Shown here in pieces: positions 42,800 through 53,200 of a stretch of 64,000 nt of DNA. Below the pieces are notes generated by a model. The model did no database searches, was not told the origin of the DNA, and was given only the letters and a program-made list of their open reading frames with translations. The stretch spans positions 1 through 64,000 of the forward strand of contig NZ_BONQ01000126.1 in NCBI RefSeq assembly GCF_016862795.1. Direction: 5' to 3'. Both the position numbers and the translations under genes were made by a program. Source of the DNA: Dactylosporangium siamense. GTDB taxonomy: Bacteria; Actinomycetota; Actinomycetes; Mycobacteriales; Micromonosporaceae. The stretch's first letter is position 1. Every line of letters begins with the position of its first letter.

Positions 42800-45700
42800 G
42801 TGGTACCTGTCCTCGCGAACACGCTGGAGCTCGACACCGGTGGCGAGCCGCCGGGCGGACTCGATCCGCGGGTGGTCGTCGACGCGTTCACCGGCGGTGC
42901 CGGGCTGACCGTACCGCTGCCGACCACGCCGGCCCGCGGGACCGAGCTCGGGCTGGCGCTGACGTACCGGTCGCGGGCCGGCAACGGGGACTACGGGATC
43001 GGCTTCGGCGTCGAGCTGCCGGCGGTCACCCGCAGCACGGCCGGCGGCGTGCCGGCGTACGACGACACGGACGCGTTCGTCCTGGCCGGTGTCGGCCCGC
43101 TGGTGCACGTCGGCACCACCGGCGACGGCGGCGAGCGGGTCGACACGTTCCGGCCCGCCGCCGACGGCCTGTCCTGCCTCGTCGAGCGCCGCGGCGCCGG
43201 TGCCGGGCAGTACTGGCGGGCCGTCGCCGCCGACGGGACCACGAGCGTCTACGGCGGGTCTCCCGCCAGCCGGACCGCCGACCCCGCCGACCCGGGCCGC
43301 GTCGCGCAGTGGCTCGTCGACGAGGTCGTCGACCGGCACGGCAACCGGGTGCGCTACACGTACAAGGCGGAGGACAGCGCCGGGATCGCCGAGGCGGTGT
43401 ACGAGCAGGGGCGGGTCCGGACCGCCCGCCGCTACCCGGAGCGGATCAGCTACGGCAACCACGCCGGCGGCGACGCGTTCGAGGTCGTCTTCGACTACGG
43501 CGAGCGGGACCCGGACTCCGCCGATCCGTACACCCCCGTGCGGCCGTGGCAGGAACGGCCCGACCCGTTCTCCACATACACCGCCGGGTTCGAGATCCGC
43601 ACGTACCGGCGGTGCCGGACGGTGCTGATGTTCCACCGGATCCCGGGCCGGCCCGGCGAGCCGCCGTGCCTGGTGCGCGCGAGCACGCTCGGCTACGACG
43701 ACGACCCGCACGGCTCGCTGCTCACCACGGTGACCGTGACCGGCCATCGGCGGCTGCCGGACGGCTCCCGCGACACGGCCGCCGCGGCGCCGCTGACCCT
43801 GACCTGGTCGCGGTTCGAGCCGCCGGCGGCACCCCGGTTCGCGCCGCTGACGGTGGAGGGGACCGCGGCGCTGCCCGGGCCGTTCGGCCTGTTCGGGCCC
43901 GGCGCGCTGCAGCCGGTGGACCTCGACGGCCTCGGCCTGCCCGGCCTGCTGCTGGACGTGCCCGGCGCCGGGCTGTACTTCCCGCCGCGCGGCGACGGGT
44001 GTTACGGCGCGCCGCAGCCGCTGCCGGCGCTGCCCGCGAACGACGGCGCGGCGCTGGCCGGCGACCTGGACGGTGACGGCGGGTTGCAGCTGCTCGTGCT
44101 CGCCCCGCAGGCCGCCGGGTACTTCAGCCGCACCGCCGGCACGTGGTCGGCGTTCCGGCCGCTGCGCTCCGCGCCGACGACCCTGACGGCGGCCCGCGGT
44201 GAGCTGCTGGACCTCGACGGCGACGGCCGGGCCGAGCTGATGTTCGTCGACCGGACCGGGCTGCGGGTGCACGACAGCCTCGGCACGGCCGGGTTCGGGC
44301 CGGCCCGGGCCGTGCCCCGCGCGCCGGGCTTCCCCGCCGCCGCCGCGGCCTCGCCGGTGCAGGCCGTGCGTGACGCCGGCGTGTTCGGCGACGGGCTCAG
44401 CCACCGGGTCCAGGTCGCCGACGGTGCGGTGCTGGTGTGGCCGAACCTCGGCCACGGCCGGTTCGCGCCGCCGGTCCGCCTCGCCGGCGCGCCCCGCATC
44501 CCGGCCGGGGTGAGGGTGTACCTCGCCGACGTCGACGGGTCCGGGACCGCGGACCTCGTGCTCGCCTGGCCGGACCGCCTCGAGGTGCACCGCAACCGCA
44601 GCGGCAACGGCTTCGGGCCGCCGGTCACGGTGCCGCTGCCGGCCACCATGGGCGGCACGGACCAGCTGACGTTCGTCGACGTGCTCGGCAGCGGCACCAC
44701 CGCGATCGTGCTCAGCCGGCTCGCGCCGCAGGTCACGCACCAGTACACCGACCTGTGCGCGGGCCGCCGGCCGGGCCTGCTCGTCGGCGCGGCGAACGGG
44801 CTCGGCGCACGGTGCCGGGTGGAGTACGGCAGCAGCACCGCCTTCCTGCTCGCCGACGCCCGCGCCGGGCGGCCCTGGCGGACCCGGATGCCGGCGCCGG
44901 TGACGGTCGCCACGGCCCTGACGGTCACCGACGAGACCGCCGGCACGGGCGAGCGCACCGCGTACACGTACCACGACGGCTGGTTCGACCCCGCGCTGCG
45001 CCGGTTCGCGGGTTTCGGTCACGTGACGACGTCGGCGATCGCGACCGGTACCGCTGCCGGATCCGAGGACCGGCGGACCCGGATGTGGTTCCACACCGGC
45101 GACCCGAGGTCCCCCGAGCCGCCCGGCTCCGCGTGGTGGTCCGGCGACCCGGACCACCCGGACGCCCCACGGACCACTGTGGACGGTGCCGCCGGGGCGT
45201 ACCGGGCGCTGGCCGGGCGGCCGTTGCGGACCGAGGTGTACGACGCGGCCGCCGACCCGCTGACCGTCGCCGAGCACGGCTACCTGGTGCGGACCGTGGC
45301 GGCCGCCGGGGCGTACCTCGTCGAGGAGGACGACCGGCGAGAGTACCGCTACGACGGCGACGCGGCCGACCCGCGGCTCACCCAGACCGTCATGCTCGAC
45401 GACACGCTCCTCGCCCCTGGGCCGAGCACCGACGCCGTCCGCCGCGACGTGACCCTGCACTACCCGCGCCGCCGGCCCGACCTGCCGGAACAGGCCGCGG
45501 TGCGGGCGGTGCTGAGCGTCGGGCGCACCAGCCGGGCGCCGCTGATCGGGCCGCCGGTCGAGGACCGCGGGTACGAGCTGCACGGCCTCACCCCGCCCGC
45601 GGGCGGCTGTTTCACCCCGGACGGGCTCCGCCCGCTCGTCGACGCGGCGCTCGCCGCGCAGGTGCCGTACGGCGCGCCGTGGTCCGGGAACGGCCCGCAG

Positions 45701-48700
45701 ACCCGGGTGCTGTCCTGGCGGCGCACCACGTACTGGGACGCCGCGCAGCGTGGCCCGTCGCCGCTGGGCACGGTGCCGCCCGCGGCGTTGCCGCACCATG
45801 TCGCCGAGGCGGCGTTCGACGACGGCTGGCGCGCCGGTGTCTACGGCGACCGGGTCACCGACGCCGACCTGACCGCCGCCGGCTACGCGCAGGACGGCGG
45901 GTACTGGTGGCGGCCCGGGCCGGTCACCGGCTACGCCGGCGCGGACGGCTTCCACCTGCCGGTGCGGCAGTCCCGCACCGTGCCGTTCCAGCTGACCGAG
46001 GTCGGCTACGACCCGGCGAACCTGGTCCGGGTCGCGGCGACCGGCTACGCCGACCCGGAAACGCCGCTGGCGTACCACGGCGTCGTGGACTACCAGGCGG
46101 CCCGGCTGTGCCAGGTCACCGACGCCAACGGGGTCGTCCGGCAGGTCCTGCACGACCCGCTCGGTGCCGTCGCCGCCACGTCCGTCCACAAGGGACCGGT
46201 CGGCGACGGCGACCTCGCCGGGTACGTCGTGCGGCCCGGCGCGACGTTCGACGCGGTGCTCGCCGACCGCGCCGCATACCTGCAGTCGGCGGCCACGTTC
46301 CACTTCTACGACCGCACCGCGGTCCCGCCGTGCACCGTCAGCCTGGTGCGGACCGGCTACGTCAGCGACGGCCCGGCCACGGCATCCGCCGTCGAGGTCG
46401 AGGTCGCCTACGCCGACGGCCTCGGCCGGACGGTCCAGCACCGCCGCGACACGGGCACGGGCTGGCTCGTCGGCGCGGCCCGGCACGACGCCGCCGGCCG
46501 GCCGGTCGCGCGCTGGCTGCCGTTCGTCGCCGACACCCCGCGCGCGACGCCGCCGCCGGACTGGCCGCCGCCGGAGGTCACCATCTTCGACGCGCTCGGC
46601 CGCGAGGTCCGGGTCGACACGCCCAAGGGGTTCCTGCGCCGCACCACGTACACGCCATGGGAGCACCGGATCGCCGACGAGGACGACACGGTGCTGGACT
46701 CGGCGTTCTACGCGCGGTTCATGGCCGGTTACCCCGCCGACCCGACACCGGCGCAGCGGGCGGAGAAGGACGCACTGGACCAGGCGGCGAGCTTCGCCGG
46801 CACGCCGGAGGTGATCCGGCTCGGCCCGGCCGGCAACCCGGTGCGCCGCGTCGTGGACGCGCTCGGCGACATCCAGCCGGACACGCTGCGGCCCGTGACG
46901 GCCACCGTGACCGCCGCCGGCCCCGTCTCCCCCGCCGAGCTGCGCGACGAGCTGCTGCGCGCCGGCTACCTGCGCGACACCGGCGACGGCACCCACCCGA
47001 CCGGGTTGTTCCAGCCGTACCGGCGGGGGTTCGAGCTGCGGCTCGGGCCGCGGTTCGCGCCGCTCGCCGCGGCCACCACCGCCCTCCTGCGCCGGGCCTG
47101 CCTCACCACCGCGGCCGGCTACGACGCCGCCGGGCGGACCGTCCGGGCCGCCGACCCGCGGCTGCACCTGGACCCGGCCGAGCACGACAGCGCCCGCTAC
47201 GCCTACCCGATGGACAGCCCGGAGCCGGCCCTCGCGGCGACCGCGGACGGCGGCACCCGGCTGACGTTGCGCGACGCGGCCGGCCGGCCCGCCCGGACCT
47301 GGGATCCCCGCGGATGGCGGCACGAACACACCCATGACGGCCTGCACCGTCCACTGTCGACGGTCGCCGTCGACCCCGCCGGCGCCGCCGCAACGGTCGA
47401 GGTCCGGCAGTACGGCGAGCACCGGCCCGACGCGCGTGCCGCGAACCTCAACGGCGAGGTCTACCTCATCCGCGACGGCAGCGGCACGCTGCGCACCGCC
47501 GAGTACACCATCGCCGGGCAGCCGGTGACCTCGGTCCGCCGGTACACCAAGGACTACACCACCGTCCCGGACTGGGCCCACGACGTCGCACTGCAGGAGA
47601 CCGAGTACCCGACGTCGACGGCCTACGACGCGCTCGGCCGGCCGGTGCGGCGCACCGACCCCGACGGCGCCACACTCACCCTCACCTACGACGCCGCCGG
47701 GCACCTGGCGACGCTGACCGGCACGGACCCCGCCGACCCGGCCGCCGCGCCGGTGCCGTACCTGACCGAGGTCCTCTACGACGCGTGGGGGCAGCGGGAG
47801 CGCGCGGTACTCGGCAACGGCGCGGTGCGTACCGCCGAGCACGAGGCGACCACCGGCCGGACGCTGCGCCTGCGGACCACCGTCCCGGGCAAGGGGGACG
47901 TGCAACACGTCGCGTACACGTACGACCCCGTCGGCAACGTCACAGCGGCCGACGACGGCACCGCCGGGCTCGTGTTCACCGCGCCGCAACCGGCGACGGC
48001 CGGCGGCTACACCTACGACGCCGCCTACCGGCTGTCGACGGCGACCGGGCTGCAGCACGCCGGCCTGGCCGCCGACACGTACGCGACCGGCTTCAAGCAG
48101 ACCCTGTTCGCCCGGCTCGACGACCCCGCCGCCGTACTGGTGCCCTGGACCGAGCGCTACACCCACGACGACGCCGGCAACCTGGTCACCGTCGAGCACC
48201 GCACGGACGACGGCGGCTACACCCGCACCGACCCCGTCGAAGCGCTGTCGAACCGGCTCGCCGGCACCGCCTACGACGCGGCCGGCAACCCGCTGGCGAT
48301 GACGGTCGACGGCCCAGTCGAGCTGACCTGGGACGGCGCCGGACGGCTCGCGCGCACGTCCGCGGCGGCCCGACCCGGCGGCGCCACCGAGCAGACCTGG
48401 TACTGCTACGACACCGCGGGCACGCGGACCCGGACCGTCGTGCAGCGGCGCGACGCCCAGGGCACGGTCGTCGTCACCGACCACCGGGCCCCGACGGGCA
48501 GCTGGTCGCAGACGGTCGTCAACGGCGTCACCGCCGGCGGCAGGATGTTCTTCGCCGACGGCGACGGCCCGCTGGTCGAGGTCGCCGGCGGCACCGTGCG
48601 GTACCCGGTCGCGGACCGGCTCGGCTCCGTCGGCGTCGAGCTCGGCGCGGACGCGGCGGTGCTGAGCTTCGAGGCGTACCTGCCGTTCGGCGGCAGCACC

Positions 48701-50179
48701 GTCATCGCCGCCGCCGAGCCCGCCGCCGTCGAAGGCAAGACCCGCCGGTTCACCGCTCAGCCGATCGGGGACAGCACCGGTCTGGTCCGTTTCCCGGCCC
48801 GGGACCTGCAGACGTGGCTGGGCCGGTGGCTGGAGACCGATCCCAGCGGGCCGGCGGACGGGCTCAACCTGTACGCCTACACCGGCGGCAACCCGTTGAC
48901 GTTCGTCGACCCCACCGGCCGGTGGGGGGTCGACCCCGACTTCCTTGGGCTGGTGTTCGGGGTCGTCGGCCCGCACGCGATCGACCAGGTCCGCGCCCAG
49001 TGGTGGCGGGTCTACGTCACCGCACCGCAGTACGTATGGGAGTCCGTCGCCGGCACCGACGAGCGGCGCGCCGCCCTGCGTGAGCACCGCGCCGAGCTGG
49101 GCCTGCAGGCGTGGCGGGGCGCCTACCTCGTGGAGCGGTACGCGATGGGTCGCAGCCTGCTGGTGCCGGCGCCGCCGGGCCTGCTGCTCGGCCTGGCGGA
49201 GAGTCGCGCCGTCACGTGGTACGTCAACCGCGGCTTCGACCGGCAGCTCGCCGTGCCCGCGCCGCAGCGGCTCGCGACCGATTTCATCAGCGGACTGCTC
49301 GGCCCGCCCGTCGTCGGCGCGGGACTCGCCCGGCTCGCACTGAACGTGAGCGGCGTCAGACCTGCCGCCCGGGGTGTGACCGCCTTCGCGTTCTGGGCCG
49401 GGTTCCTCGCGGCGGACCTGATCGGCCGGGTGGCGGACAACGCCCGCGCCGACGCCGCCCGCGAACGCTGGCTGAACACGAGGTCCGAACGCTCCGTCTA
49501 CAACCCGTGGCGTCAGGTCGAGAACGCCTACTACCTCGCCCGGCGGCTCGCGTACCGCACCGCCGACTACGCGACCGGCCTGCGCCTGCTGCTGCAGCAA
49601 GGCGAAGGGCTCAACCCGACGTCGTTCATGATGTCGGCGGCCGGCGCCATCGCCGGCGGGCTCCTCATGAGGTACGCCGTGGATCGGGCGTACCCGCCGC
49701 CACAGCCGATCCGCATGCTCGCCCACTACACCCCGCCGCAACGCAGCCTGACGAACTACGTCGCGTCCACGGTCCAGCGCGGCATCCAACGATGGCGTGC
49801 ACCCGTCCCCGCCACGCTGGCCCTGTTCCGCCCCTCCGCCTACCTGGCCGGTCTGACGTCGTATGTCACGCCGCTGCGCGGGATCGTCAGGTACCTGGCC
49901 CCGAACCTGGCGCTGACGGCCTACATCCAGCCGCGCCTGGCGATGCTGGCCTACACCCAGCCGAACCTGGCCCTCGCGATGCTGCGGCAGCAGACCTTCG
50001 CCATCACGACGGTGCCGGGCACCCCTCCGGGGACGACGGCGAGCGTGCTGAGCACGGCCCGCAACGCCGCCCGCAACGCCGCCCGGAGCGGCATCACCGG
50101 GCTCGTCCTCGGGATCGTCGGGCCCCCGGTCCTCGACCAGGTCCACCAGGCGTACCAGCGCAGCACCAAACACCCCTGA
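42800..50179 (+). CDS. Tc toxin TcB-TcC fusion (SpvB/TcdB-like with YD repeats and C-terminal payload)
   Basis: The 2459-residue protein starts at GTG 42800 (GGAG five bases before). The N-terminal 330 residues are an SpvB domain (GLTVPLPTTPARGTELGLAL, GIGFGVELPAVTRST). FG-GAP/VCBS repeats follow (AGDLDGDGGLQLLVLAP about 420, LLDLDGDGRAELMFVDRTGL about 469, LADVDGSGTADLVLAWPDRL about 575), then the TcdB middle region (GARCRVEYGSSTAFLLADAR). Residues about 1430-1890 are YD repeats, and the Rhs core LVRFPARDLQTWLGRWLETD ... LYAYTGGNPLTFVDPTGRWG is at 1991-2042, where TcC proteins self-cleave after an aspartate-dependent reaction. The hollow cocoon holds the last 417 residues, the payload. TcA follows 34 nt later. 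Typical B and C subunits are separate genes; here they are one. Confidence 0.92.
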   Translation: MVPVLANTLELDTGGEPPGGLDPRVVVDAFTGGAGLTVPLPTTPARGTELGLALTYRSRAGNGDYGIGFGVELPAVTRSTAGGVPAYDDTDAFVLAGVGPLVHVGTTGDGGERVDTFRPAADGLSCLVERRGAGAGQYWRAVAADGTTSVYGGSPASRTADPADPGRVAQWLVDEVVDRHGNRVRYTYKAEDSAGIAEAVYEQGRVRTARRYPERISYGNHAGGDAFEVVFDYGERDPDSADPYTPVRPWQERPDPFSTYTAGFEIRTYRRCRTVLMFHRIPGRPGEPPCLVRASTLGYDDDPHGSLLTTVTVTGHRRLPDGSRDTAAAAPLTLTWSRFEPPAAPRFAPLTVEGTAALPGPFGLFGPGALQPVDLDGLGLPGLLLDVPGAGLYFPPRGDGCYGAPQPLPALPANDGAALAGDLDGDGGLQLLVLAPQAAGYFSRTAGTWSAFRPLRSAPTTLTAARGELLDLDGDGRAELMFVDRTGLRVHDSLGTAGFGPARAVPRAPGFPAAAAASPVQAVRDAGVFGDGLSHRVQVADGAVLVWPNLGHGRFAPPVRLAGAPRIPAGVRVYLADVDGSGTADLVLAWPDRLEVHRNRSGNGFGPPVTVPLPATMGGTDQLTFVDVLGSGTTAIVLSRLAPQVTHQYTDLCAGRRPGLLVGAANGLGARCRVEYGSSTAFLLADARAGRPWRTRMPAPVTVATALTVTDETAGTGERTAYTYHDGWFDPALRRFAGFGHVTTSAIATGTAAGSEDRRTRMWFHTGDPRSPEPPGSAWWSGDPDHPDAPRTTVDGAAGAYRALAGRPLRTEVYDAAADPLTVAEHGYLVRTVAAAGAYLVEEDDRREYRYDGDAADPRLTQTVMLDDTLLAPGPSTDAVRRDVTLHYPRRRPDLPEQAAVRAVLSVGRTSRAPLIGPPVEDRGYELHGLTPPAGGCFTPDGLRPLVDAALAAQVPYGAPWSGNGPQTRVLSWRRTTYWDAAQRGPSPLGTVPPAALPHHVAEAAFDDGWRAGVYGDRVTDADLTAAGYAQDGGYWWRPGPVTGYAGADGFHLPVRQSRTVPFQLTEVGYDPANLVRVAATGYADPETPLAYHGVVDYQAARLCQVTDANGVVRQVLHDPLGAVAATSVHKGPVGDGDLAGYVVRPGATFDAVLADRAAYLQSAATFHFYDRTAVPPCTVSLVRTGYVSDGPATASAVEVEVAYADGLGRTVQHRRDTGTGWLVGAARHDAAGRPVARWLPFVADTPRATPPPDWPPPEVTIFDALGREVRVDTPKGFLRRTTYTPWEHRIADEDDTVLDSAFYARFMAGYPADPTPAQRAEKDALDQAASFAGTPEVIRLGPAGNPVRRVVDALGDIQPDTLRPVTATVTAAGPVSPAELRDELLRAGYLRDTGDGTHPTGLFQPYRRGFELRLGPRFAPLAAATTALLRRACLTTAAGYDAAGRTVRAADPRLHLDPAEHDSARYAYPMDSPEPALAATADGGTRLTLRDAAGRPARTWDPRGWRHEHTHDGLHRPLSTVAVDPAGAAATVEVRQYGEHRPDARAANLNGEVYLIRDGSGTLRTAEYTIAGQPVTSVRRYTKDYTTVPDWAHDVALQETEYPTSTAYDALGRPVRRTDPDGATLTLTYDAAGHLATLTGTDPADPAAAPVPYLTEVLYDAWGQRERAVLGNGAVRTAEHEATTGRTLRLRTTVPGKGDVQHVAYTYDPVGNVTAADDGTAGLVFTAPQPATAGGYTYDAAYRLSTATGLQHAGLAADTYATGFKQTLFARLDDPAAVLVPWTERYTHDDAGNLVTVEHRTDDGGYTRTDPVEALSNRLAGTAYDAAGNPLAMTVDGPVELTWDGAGRLARTSAAARPGGATEQTWYCYDTAGTRTRTVVQRRDAQGTVVVTDHRAPTGSWSQTVVNGVTAGGRMFFADGDGPLVEVAGGTVRYPVADRLGSVGVELGADAAVLSFEAYLPFGGSTVIAAAEPAAVEGKTRRFTAQPIGDSTGLVRFPARDLQTWLGRWLETDPSGPADGLNLYAYTGGNPLTFVDPTGRWGVDPDFLGLVFGVVGPHAIDQVRAQWWRVYVTAPQYVWESVAGTDERRAALREHRAELGLQAWRGAYLVERYAMGRSLLVPAPPGLLLGLAESRAVTWYVNRGFDRQLAVPAPQRLATDFISGLLGPPVVGAGLARLALNVSGVRPAARGVTAFAFWAGFLAADLIGRVADNARADAARERWLNTRSERSVYNPWRQVENAYYLARRLAYRTADYATGLRLLLQQGEGLNPTSFMMSAAGAIAGGLLMRYAVDRAYPPPQPIRMLAHYTPPQRSLTNYVASTVQRGIQRWRAPVPATLALFRPSAYLAGLTSYVTPLRGIVRYLAPNLALTAYIQPRLAMLAYTQPNLALAMLRQQTFAITTVPGTPPGTTASVLSTARNAARNAARSGITGLVLGIVGPPVLDQVHQAYQRSTKHP
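48926..50179 (+). other. Hypervariable C-terminal payload region of the TcB-TcC fusion
   Basis: Residues 2043-2459 follow the Rhs core and should be the toxic enzyme delivered into target cells. I recognise no known toxin motif (no ADP-ribosyltransferase, deamidase or nuclease signature). It starts with GLVFGVVGPHAIDQV and ends with GLVLGIVGPPVLDQV, so the region is bracketed by a duplicated 15-residue segment. It has several hydrophobic stretches and a run of decapeptide repeats with a Y-x-x-P pattern (YLAPNLALTA, YIQPRLAMLA, YTQPNLALAM). Confidence 0.7.
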
Positions 50180-50213
50180 GGCACACCGGATCCGACAAGC
50201 CCGGAGGGCACCG

Positions 50214-53200
50214 ATGACCACGACCAACCCGGCCGACCTCGACGGCGGCGGCGACCTCACGGCGTTCCTCGCCGCGCGTCCCGAGCTCGACCTGGCCACC
50301 GTCGACCTGGCCGGACCGGACGCGCACGAGCGGCTCGCGCTGCCGGCCGGGTCCGCGTCCGCGGGCCTGCTGGCCAAGCTGCGGGCCCGGCAGCGGATGT
50401 GGCGGGTGGCGGGTGACACCGGCGCCGCCGACACGCTCATCGCCGCCGGGTTCGACTCCGCGCACCGGATCGCGGTGCTGCCGGAGCACCGGTTCGTGCG
50501 GGAGCACGCCGACCTGTTCGGCGGCGACACCCGGGCCGCGCGGCAGGCGCACCGGCGGGCCACGGCGGTCAAGGCCGCCGTCGGCCACCTGTACGCCAAC
50601 CTGCACGGCACCATCGGATCGCCGCACTTCGCCGCGCTGCACGGCAACGCCGTCGCGCCGGACCTCACCGGGTACTTCGCGGGCCTGCCCAGCTACCAGG
50701 ACCTGTTCGGCAGTCTCGACCACGTGCCGTGCCCGCACTGCGGGTCGGTGTTCGGGCCCGCCGCGTACCTCACCGACCTGCTGCGCGTCGCCGACGACTA
50801 CATCACCGCCGCCAACCCCGGCATCCCGGCCGGGTACCGGCTCCACGAACGCCGACCGGACCTGTTCGACACCCCGCTGACCTGTGCCAACACCAACGAT
50901 CCGGTGCCGGCGCTGCGGATCGTCAACACCGTGCTGGCCCGCCGGGTCGCCGCCGCGGGCCAGGTCACGTCCGGCACCGCGGCGGGCGGCGGCGCCGACA
51001 CCATCGTGCTGGCCACCGGCGCCGCACCGCAGGACGGCGCCTACACCGGCATGCTCGTCGACGTCACCGACGGCGCCGGCGCCGGGCAGACCCGCACCGT
51101 CACCGCGTACACCGGCGCCAGCCGCACCGCGACCGTCGACGCGGTATGGGCGACGGTGCCCGACACCACCTCGCGGTACTCGATCGCCCCCGACCCGCAG
51201 CTGACCGTCGCCCAGGCGCCGTACCCGGCGAACCTGCCGGTCAACCTGCCGCTCGTGGAACTGCGGCACAACCTCACCGTGCTCGACACCGACCTCGCCG
51301 ACGTCATCGACACGCTCGCCGTCCCGGTCACCGCCGGGCGGGCGGTCGCGGCGACGCCGAGCACGATCACCCTGGACGCCACCGCCGACGGTGAGTACCC
51401 GGCCATGCGGCTGCTGCTGACCGGCGGGTCCGGCGCCGGGCAGCGGCGGATGATCACCGGCTACGACCGGGCCTCCCGCGTCGCCACCCTCGACCGGCCG
51501 TGGCGGGTCGTGCCGGAGGCCGGCGACGCGTACCGCATCGTCGACCCGTTCGGCGCCGACCGGGAACGCACCGGCCTGTCCGTGGAGCAGTACGACCTGG
51601 TCAGCACGCCGGTCACCGACCCGAACCGGCTCGCGCCCTACTTCGGCCTGCCCACGCTCGACCTCGCGGAGCTGGCCAAGGTCACGGTGCTCGCCACCAG
51701 GACCGCGCTCACCCCGCAGGGCGTCGAGGACCTGCTGTACCAGGGCATCCGCGACGGCGACCGGAGCGCGCTGTTCATCAACGCCACCGGCGAGGCCCTC
51801 CCGCCGATGGCGATCGACGTCGCGTCGGACACGATCACCGGGCTCAGCGTCGACCGGCTCGACCGGATCAACCGCTTCGCGCGGCTGGCCACCGTGCTCG
51901 GCTGGGCCTTCGCCGACCTGCAGCAGGCCATGACCTCGGTCGGGGCCACCGCCGTCGACCGGTCGCTGATCGGCGTGCTCGCCGGGATCGTCACGCTGCG
52001 CGGCGCCACAGGGCTCGGCGTCGACGAGCTCTGCGCGTGGTGGGGCGACCTGCGCACCGCCGGGACCGGTGACCTGTTCGACCGGGTGTTCAACGCGCCG
52101 GCCGTGCTGGCCGGGCGGGACCCGTACACCAGCGTCACCCCGATCCCGTTCGACCCCGCCCGGCCGTTGACGTGGGACCCGGCCGGCGTCGGCGGCGCCG
52201 ACGCGGTGATCCGGGCCCGGCTGCTGGCGGCGCTCGGCGTCGGCGACGACGACCTGACCCGACTCGCCGCCGCGGTGCGGGCCGCGATCGGCACCACCGG
52301 GCCGCTGCAGCTTTCCGTGCCGGCGCTGAGCCGGCTGTACCGGCTGGCCGCGGCCGCCCGCGCGTTCGACCTCACCGTCGAGGAGTACCTGACGCTGCTG
52401 CGGGTGCTGGCACACCCGGGCGCCGCCGCGCCAGCGGCCGGGCCGGACCGGCCGACGGTGCAGGAGATGCTCGAGCAGCACGCCCACGCGCGGTGGCTGC
52501 GGCGCACCGGGTTCAGCCCGGAGCAGCTGCTGTACGTGGTGCACGGCGAGCGCGGCCCGCAGTTCCAGCCGCCGTACGAGCCGGACGCGCTGGCGCCGCT
52601 CCTCGCAAGCCTGGCGACGGCCGCGGAGCCGGCCAGGATCACCCCGGCCGGTCTCGGCGCCGACGGCACGGCACTGTTCGCGGGCCTGCTGGACACCCAC
52701 GCCGTCAACGACCTCGGTGTCGTGCTGTCCGGTGCCCGGCGCTACCACGGCGCCGCCGCGCTGTTCCCGCTGGACGCCGGTTCCTTCACCGGCGGGCCGA
52801 TCAGCCCCGCGCAGTCCGCCGAGGCGTTCGCCGAGCTGCGCGCCGTGCGTCCGCCGGTGATCCTCGAGGACGGCACCCTCAGCCGCGGGTTCACCGCCGG
52901 CACCGAGCTGAGCTACCTGTTCGAGCCCGACACGACCGGGACCAACCGCCGCAACCAGGTGCGGGCCGTGCTGCAACGGACCCGCCGCCGGATCGACCTG
53001 GCCGGCTTCGCCGGGCTGCTGCCGCTGACACCGGAGGCGTTCGCCGGTGGGCGCGTCGACGCCGCCTCGGCCGCACGCGCCTACACGGCCCTGGCCGGGC
53101 ACCGGCCGCCGATCCTGCTGCCGGACCCGGCGGCCGGCCAGCAACGGCTGATCACCAGCTACGCCGGCAGCACCCGGACCGTGACGCTGCGGCAGCCGTG

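Noticed and set aside
42587-50668. An open frame of 2693 residues on the minus strand opposite the TcB-TcC gene
   Set aside because: It is the low-stop antisense frame of a very GC-rich gene. Its composition is dominated by Arg, Gly, Val, Ala and Gln with no domain, while the plus strand carries an unmistakable SpvB/Rhs protein.
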